A DNA stretch of 64,000 nucleotides, taken from positions 2,604,001 to 2,668,000 of the forward strand of contig CP053170.1 of NCBI GenBank assembly GCA_014607495.2, given 5' to 3'. Of the stretch, positions 24,301 to 33,300 are shown one piece after another; positions within the stretch are counted from its first letter, which is position 1; every line of letters begins with the position of its first letter. The DNA is from Carposina sasakii (Eukaryota > Arthropoda > Insecta > Lepidoptera > Carposinidae). The notes beneath the pieces are model-generated. The model did not search any database, was not told the DNA's origin, and was given only the letters and a program-made list of their open reading frames with translations. The position numbers and the translations under genes were made by a program.

Positions 24301-27300
24301 CGCCATATGGACGCATAATATGTTTGCTCAGTCCAAAAGCTTCGTCACCCACAAATACATACGGGGTTGGTATATTGCTACCAGAGAGTGGCTGGGGTTG
24401 AGGTAGTGGTAAGTTGTTGTTAATCATTAGCTCGTACAGTTTAGAATTTTGTAATATGGTTGAATCGCATTCTTTTCCGTATGCACCGATGTCGACAAAT
24501 ACGAATTTGTAATTTGAATCCACAATAGCTAGCAACACAATCGAAAAAAAGGCTTTATAATTAAAAAAAAGTGAGCCACTATTTGCAGGATTACACACGC
24601 GGATATGTTTGCCGTCGATGGCACCAACACATTGAGGAAAATTTGCCTTTACATCAAAACCCCTCGCTATTGTTTGGAAACTTTCAGTTGTCAGTTCAGG
24701 GATGTTGTCTCGAAGAAGATTGGTCCATATAGCACGACAAACTCTTTGTATTATATATGCAATAGTAGATTTTCCCCGTTTGAATTTGAAATGTAAATCA
24801 GTTATTGAATTCCCACTTCCTAGGTATCTGAAAAGAAAATAATTATTATAATATGCATTTATGAGATAGATAGATACCCGAAAAAAATACTGACATATTC
24901 AGACATCGATATATATCAAAGCAAATAACTTTCTCTATGTAACCAATTAATTCTGGAATCGCGAAAAAAATAGCAGCTGTTGCATACATTTTGATTCAGT
25001 AGGTATTGCTTTTTGTATGTAACAGCTGTTATATTTTCACGATTCCAGAGTCGGTCACATAGTGTTTGTTAACGATATCTGAATATGTCATTAAATTTTA
25101 TCGAGAAATTCACTATGTATAAATTATTAAATCATGTTTACTATTGGTTTTGCAGGTAATGATTTAATAAAAAAATGGAGAAGTGTAAAAGATAATTACT
25201 TCAGATATTCAAAAAAATTAAAAGAAGCATCAAAATCGGGCTCGGGCGCTTCGAAACTGAAGAAGTATCATTTATACAATCAACTCCTTTTTTGAGAAAA
25301 GTAGAACTAAATGCCACCGAATCTAGCTTAGACTCGCCTAGAGAAATCAACAATGAATCTACGTCTACAAATGATGACATTACCACAGACAACACTCCGC
25401 GCTATGTTCCAGTCGCGCGCAAAAGGGCAATGCAAATGGATGAGTTTGAAAGAGAAGGACTAAAACTTCTCAAGGAGCCGGAAAATCGCCATATGTCCTT
25501 TTTCAGAGCTATATTGCCATCTATTCAAGAATTTTCCGACCGAGAAACTCTCCGTTTCCAAAGTAAAGTTATACAAATTATAGATGAAATGCGGTATGGA
25601 CAAACATCATCATATGTGAGTGGCCCATCAACGTCTCACCAACCACCATATGGGTATCAAACAGCAAATTTTCAAAGTACATACATTTCTGATTATAATA
25701 ATTCAATTACATCTCCAGAAACATCTCAAGCAAGTGAAGAAACTGAATACGATTTTTCTAATTTGTAATTACTGGATGATATCTCTCTTAAATAATGTCT
25801 AAATTTAAAATTATGACAATTGCTGATTATTTGTGAGTTGATTACTAATTAAACAAACCAAAAAACTGTTATATTTTTATTACTTAAATATATTTATATA
25901 GTTACCTTAAAGTGATTCCCAGCATTTCTACTGGTTCCACTGGATTCCTCATATTAGTATAGTTTTTTCGTATGTGTGGTTCTAAGGACTTCAATAAACA
26001 TTCGAAGCTGGATACACTCATTCTAAAAAAATTATAAAACTTCTTTTCGTCTAATAGCAACTCCCGATATTCTAAAAAAAAAAACTGTCCATCACGATTT
26101 CTTAATGAAATGAAAGGACTGATCCAGTACCGTCTTGTGATCTTGCGTCGATTTCGGCGGTGACGTAGTAATAGGAGCAATGCTAGACGTCTTTTCCGAT
26201 CCATGATTTGCTATAGACTGACTGCGAATTTTTTTCAAAATACTTGCCGCAACTGTGCGTCGCCGCTGCGCCGACGGAACGGACTGCGTCATAGTAACGC
26301 TGCAGCGCCCGTGTGGCCGGCTATGCGTCAAAATATTTGCGTTGCGACGACGCAACGCAACGCAACGCGCCGTGTGGACTGGCTCTCACTAGCGTTACGC
26401 CGCGCTGCGTAAAAAGGTTCGTGCTTACCCCGCAGTTATAGAAATTGGCGGTAAGGGCTTTCTCCAATGGTCAGATAGCCTATATGAAGGATTTTGATAG
26501 GTAAGTACTGTTTTTTTTTTTAAACTAGATCAACTTTAGTAGGTAACATACGATTATTCATGGTTGACTACGATTTTCTGTCGAAACACAGTTTCAAATA
26601 CAGCAAGCAACGAATCTGGATCTCCCTATGGAATCTCCAATTAAAAATATCAAAACCTTTTCAAATATACCTGCCAAAGGAGGTTCGTGTATCCAAAGAA
26701 CTGATAAAGTTCGAAACACTATTTGACATGTGGTTCTGTACGTATTAGATTAACTGAAAATGGTCATGATTTAACTTAAAATTATTTTTTTACTTGCAAT
26801 AACATAAATACAGGGTCGATACAATTAAAAAAGAAATTAAATAAAAATACTACGAAGTTACGAGTACATACTAGCAATGAGAGTTGTAAATTGTCAATGA
26901 AGAATTCTATTATATACGACCTATAGGTAAATATGACGTTTCTATATTTTGAAATAGCTGAGAAATTTCGAAATTACCAACACCAATTTTACCAATTCAA
27001 AAGAAATTGGAATACAAATATGAAACACGGAACAAATCTCAAAAGCTGCACAGAGGGATCCCAAACAACTAAAAAGGTACAAACTACACCCGGGTACGGA
27101 ACCCGGGTAAACCGGATCGATGGCACATTCCGCCAAATCCAATAGTGAATAGATTTCCGGCCCAATGGATACGACATAATATTGTACTATAGCAGACGAT
27201 AACTTGTGCTGTTACTATACCTTCGCTAGGTAATACGGTAACGAGTAAAATAGATATACATATACAGAGTGTTTTTTCGTTGCCACCCTTAACGAAGGGT

Positions 27301-30300
27301 ACGTACTCTATACATGAAATAAAGTAAGTTTATGGCCAAAAAAATGCTGGGAAACGATGTAAATTTTTTTTTAATTACTTGATCGGGCGAAATTTATAGT
27401 GTCCAGTGTTTATACTAGTTTTTTCACAGATAGATATTAATTATTTCTCGTGAAAAATTCTTGCTACACGTATCAATGTGCAATTCAAAAACGCAGTCTA
27501 TTTACTCAACTTTGGACCCTAATATTTTCGAAACCAGACACTTCCCAGGTATGCTTCCATGGAGAAAAATGATCGTGATGATGAGGAGATTCCGTAGTTT
27601 TCGGGAACGTTGACGACCAAAAATCACCCTGTATACATGTACTTTAACACACGGTTGTGTTTCCAAAGATGGGATAGCCAGAACTGCAAAACCTCGAATG
27701 AAATCGTACAGCCACCTTCAGCATATCGGGCTAGATGTTAAAGATATTATTGTTAATAAGTTGGTAATTAAGGGTTTCCTCGAAGTGGGCAGCAGCGTCT
27801 CCTATGTCGACAACATAGTCTGAAAATCACATTGCGGTCACCAACCCGCCTGCCCAGCGTGGTGACTATGGGCAAAACTGCCCTATGGCAGTAACTATGT
27901 AGCGTGCCCTGGGGGGAGACCTACGTCTAGCAAGCAGTGTATGTACCTAAGTACTGTTTGAATATACTGACTCTTTAACTTTGTCACAACGTGTGAAGAC
28001 TTTACATAATCTCTTTACTTATAAAGGGTACTGAATATATAAATTAAAGAGGGCAGCTGGTAGTGACTGGTTGGCAAAAACGGGAGACCGAGCCGTGTGG
28101 CGTGCCCTGGCGGAGGCCTACGTCCAGCAGTGGACTGCAATAGGCTGAAGGTGAATAAATAAATAAAAGACCTGAATACTGTGAAGTAAATCTTGTTACT
28201 GTCAAATAAATCCTTTAAAAAAATAGCTAACCATTAAAAAAACATCCGGATTTCCCCTGCTAATTAGCAAGCGGATCCAATTTTTCATCCGGCGGGAACA
28301 ATGACAATCTATCACCGGCGACTAAATGCCCGGCTGTATCAACCGGGTGTCGGCCATCTTGATTGATGAACCGGATTAAACCAGTCTGCTGTTACGTGAC
28401 GTATTGGATAGTTTTTTAAAATGGTGATTTATTAAGCGGTGGTACGCTCGTACACCCAGACAGATGGGCAAAAATTGGGTGCCTACAGACGGAAACCGCT
28501 GTAGGGGAAGACCCAGGAGACCTAGTGAGACTTAATAGGCTAACTAGTGAAAAGTCGGTGTGCAATTTGCATACTTCTGCCCAACCTCTTTGGAGGATAA
28601 TGGCCGGGACTTATGTACGAGTAACTCTCCGACATCGTACGAGTAAAAGACGACGAAACTCAAGGGCGTTCTCTCTAGCGATGAGCTAGCAGTTCTTGTC
28701 TCTGCCAGCTTAGATCTGGCCCCGCTATGCTACAACATGGCTGTAGGATCTACTTTGGGGTTGACATACACTCGTGGGTGAAAACCCCCTTTAAAAAAAA
28801 AGATCTACTTTATGATTCCGCAGTTATGGCTAGGACCTTATGGTAACACAGCCGTTTATATACAGGGTGTTTTTTCGTTGCCACCCTTAATGAAGGGTAC
28901 GTACTCTAAACATCAAATATAGAAGTTTATGACCAAAAAAATGCTGGGAAACGATGTAAATTTTTTTGAAAAAACTAATTAATTACTTGGTCGAGTGGAA
29001 TTTATAGTGTCTAGTGTTTATGCTAGTTTTTTCATAGACATATATTAATTACTAGTGGACGCCCGCGACTCCGTCCGCGTGGACTACAGAAAAAAATAAA
29101 ATGTCGAAATTATCCGGGATAAAAACATTTTCCCGGGATAAAAAGTAGCCTATATGTTAAGTGGGACCTGTCACAATATATTCGTGAAAACTGCATCGAA
29201 ATCGGTTCAGCCGTTTCTGAGATTAGCGTGCACAAACACACAGACAAACAGACAAACCGACAAACATAAAAATTCAAATATCATTGTTTTGGGTACTATT
29301 GCGTTGATAAAGGTCTCCTATAATATTTTTTCTCATATATCTTCCATGTACAGACTGCGACCCGTTACATTTTTATTATATGTATAGATTTCTTGTGAAA
29401 AAATCTTGCTACGTGCGTCTGTGCATTTATGCAGAAAAACGCAGTCTATTTACTCTACTTTGGACCCTAATATCTTGGGAAACTGACACTTCCCAGGTAT
29501 GCTTCCATTGAAAAAAATATCTGATGATGTGGAGATTCCGTATTATTCGGGGACGCTGACAACCAAAAAACACTCTGTATATGTATATTATCAACTCAAT
29601 TCAATTGAATAAAATTCCATTCTCAACGATGATAAAAAAAATTAAACTCGGTAAAACAAAATGGCGCTGCAACAAAAATGGCGACCACATTAATATCAGC
29701 CATAAGTCGTATAACGGGCCACTTGACCCGGATACCCGGTCGATAGGCTGTCCCTCTCGCACACTGATACATGTACGGTCAATTATTTTTTATGTGCTAC
29801 TCGATAAAGTTGGGAAAATATGAAAATGTTGAGGGTAGGTGGGTAGGGGTGTTCGTTAAGTGAAGTAACCAGAATTGCAAAATCATGAAGAAAATTAGCC
29901 AAGGCATAAGGCAAGGATAAGTATAAGGCCAGATGTAAAAGGTGACAAATCAAGCTCATGTACTCGTACTTTATGTTATACTATACGCCAACCGTCGAGG
30001 CACACGCAGTCATAAAACGTTATATGACATCGCATGCCACGACGCGGCGACGATTGGCGTATAGTATAGTAAATCAAAAAACAAAACAGCACACAAGTTT
30101 GGACTGCTTCATTAGTCAAAACAACTCGTAACAAGGGTCCAATATGGCGGCTAATTTAGCTGTGCGTTACATCCGGTCGTGACACGTTACATCCGGGTAA
30201 AGGTGACTTCACATTGTAGGATATATCAAGAAAACATCTACACATAAGGTGGATTGGACATAAATACATTTAATAAACGTAAGTACTTTAAATAAAATTC

Positions 30301-33300
30301 TTACTAATATTATAAACGCGAAAGTTACTCTTTCTGTGTGGTTTTCACGCCAAAACTACTGAGCCCATTGAAATGAAATTTGGTACACTGGTAGTCTAGA
30401 GCCTGAAAAAGGACATACAAAGTAAAACAAGACAAATAAGCACAATAAATTATCTATAACGATAAGAACAAAAATGTACTTACATTAAAAAGTTAAGTTT
30501 CCTTTTGGTTTGCTGGAAGAAATCTCTTTCAGAGATAAGCTCGCCTTTGTAAATTTTCTTTTATTTGTGTTTTGTTAATTTTGTGTGTGTACAATAAAGA
30601 ATATAAAATTTAATTTAAAAAATAATTTAGGTACTTACATTAAAAATACTCTTTATTTAAATGCAGTATTTATTTATTGGCAGTTGGAAGGGGAAGACCT
30701 AGCCGGACTTTCACCGATCAAATTGGTGAAAGAAAGGTCAGGTCAAGAGTACCCTAAACCGACGAGCGTGCATGAAGATTATCATGAAAGTAGATGAAGA
30801 GAGAGAGATGTGTCAGAATCTTATGTATGTATGTATTTATTTACATAAGCTAGTTGGTTGGTACCATTTTATTTATGTTAAATTCCAGAAACATGTAATC
30901 GATTCCTACATTTTTGGAGGCTAACCGATGTGGCAGCAATGGATCCCGCAGTCAAACTGCTCGAGCAGATTTGTGAATCAAATAATAAACACACCTGAAT
31001 AAACTAATAAATCATTTATTATCACGTTGAGCATAAACGGGGATAGATGTAGAAGATCAATGTTTGGCTCCGTGATCTATAGATCAATGATAATTTACTA
31101 GCAAACTGCCTGAAAGAATGCCCGACTCTTATGACATGCACGGAAGGAGATGCAGCTAATGTGTTCTAGTGAAGCCCCGAATCAGCACAGGAACTTCATT
31201 GTGTACATAAAAAAGTCAATCCGGATACATCCGGAAGTTTATAGCCAGACTAGCTGAATAACGGCCGGGTGGGCGAATAGATCCGGTTTTAAAACGTTTA
31301 TACGGAGCCATTTCGATATCTTTAAAGATAAGTTCACTTCGGAATTGTAAAACTGCTTTTTTACATACATACATACATATAATCACGCCTTTATCCCTTA
31401 CGGGGTAGGCAGAGCACCAAGAGCCGATAGGACCACATGGTGCCACTTCTGACCAATTTTGAGGGTGTAGTTGATTGAGACTGCTTTTTTATTGTTTTTA
31501 TATTAAAGACACTGTCCCAAAACGGGGTCAGATGGGAGCCAGAGCTTTAGGATCATAAAGTAAGTCCCATAGTCACATTTAGCATAGCAGGGACACGTGT
31601 AAATGATCTGCGGCAAGACTTCGCCCCTAAGTTCTTTAGTCGACTCCTAGGACATGCACGGAAGGAGATACAGCCGACGTATTCACAGGAAATTATATTA
31701 TTTTTATTCAAGTTACAAGAAAAATGGAACATTAGATAGTTAGATAGATAGATAAATTCTTTATTGCACTACAGCAAAAAACACATGTACAAGGGCGAGC
31801 TTAATGCCTTGCAAGGCATTCTCTACCAGCTAACCTGGTTACTATTACCTTGTTTATATTAATATTACCTTGGCAAGGAGATTTTCCGTAAATGACCGTA
31901 AAGTTAGAACGCAGTGGAGATTGCTTTTATTGCATAAGGGCGGATTTTACAACTATTAAGTATAAATTCCTATGCCGATGGCCTTCACTAGAATACATCA
32001 GCTGCATCTCGTTTCGTGCATGTTGTAAGAGTCGACTGAGGAACTCAGGCATTCTCTCAGGCGATAAGCTAGCAACTTGTCACTGGCCATTACGTCTGTT
32101 CCTATGCTAAACGTGAATATGAGATCTTCTTTATGATCCTACAGTTCTGGCTACCCATTTTTGGAACAGAGCCATATCTATACAGGGTGATTTTTGGTCG
32201 TCAACGTTCCCGAAAACTACGGAATCTCATCATCACGATCATTTATCTCCATGGAAGCATACCTGGGAAGTGTCTGGTTCCCAAGATATTAGGGTCCAAA
32301 GCTGTGTAAATAGACTGCGTTTTTCTGCATAAATGCACACAGACGCGCGTAGCAAGATTTTTAAAACGAGAAATAATTAATATCTATCTATGAAAAAACT
32401 AGCATAAACACTGGACTCTATAAATTTCGCCCGATCAAGTAATTAATTATATATAGTATATATATTTTTTTTTTTCAAAAAAATTTACATAGTTTCCCAG
32501 CATTTTTTTTGGCATAAACTTACTTTATTTTATGCATAGAGTACGTACCCTTCGTTAAGGGTGGCAACGAAAAAACATCCTGTATGTAACTATTTATATA
32601 GGGTCTATCCAAAATTAGTGATTATCTTTTGACACAAAACTAGGTAGGTAAAAAGAAACAACTTTCACTATGAGACCAACTCCGAAATATTGAAGAAAAA
32701 ATCAGCTGTTCCATACAATCTCGAATAATTACTGCACTGAAATGTATGGAACAGCAGATTTTTTCGTGTTTCGTGTCAAAAGATAATATACTCGCCGTGT
32801 GGTATCGGTAGAGAGAATAGCTCCACCCTACTGTCTGCCCGTGGGTATTGTAGGCGACTTAGGGTTTCCGGTTCCTTAGGCAGACTGCAGTTACCCGCTT
32901 GCTCAGCGTGGTGACTATCGCCAAAAGCCTTATGGCGTGTCCTGGGGGAGGCCTACGTCTAGCAGTGGACTGCAATAGACTGATAGCAGCAGGATACCAA
33001 TCTCGAAAGATTTTTGCATGGCTCAAATTTAATTTTCAATTGTTTTCGTAATGAAATCAAATTTGGAATAACAAAATCTGATATTAATCTCGATTTCTTT
33101 ACATAGAGTCTAATAATAAATTTGCCAATATTTAGACACGCGGCAGCGTGTCAAGCCAAGTTCAAGCTTACAGAATTGGCAAAATAGGACTGTACCTCAC
33201 TCATAATTTATTATTTTCGCATTTTTCCGTCCCGTTCCCATGGGACTTCTTTCATATCGGATGACAGCATCATACAAAGAACATATACTCCAAGTTTCGG

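Larger units (their letters stand above)
23213..26388. mobile_element. PIF/Harbinger DNA transposon, 3.2 kb, nearly intact
   Basis: The terminal inverted repeats are TGAGAGCCAGTCCACACGGC at the left (23213) and GCCGTGTGGACTGGCTCTCA at the right (ending 26388), a perfect 20-bp match, continued by imperfect arrays of CGTTGCGTC units inside both ends. It carries the two expected genes: a DDE transposase on the minus strand and a MADF-BESS protein on the plus strand. Harbinger elements normally encode a transposase and a Myb/SANT- or MADF-like DNA-binding partner that helps nuclear import and end recognition. A 3-bp target duplication is not evident (AGT at the left, CTA at the right). The element lies in intron 1 of the WAP gene and itself holds a 200-bp MITE at 24891-25090. 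Confidence 0.9.
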
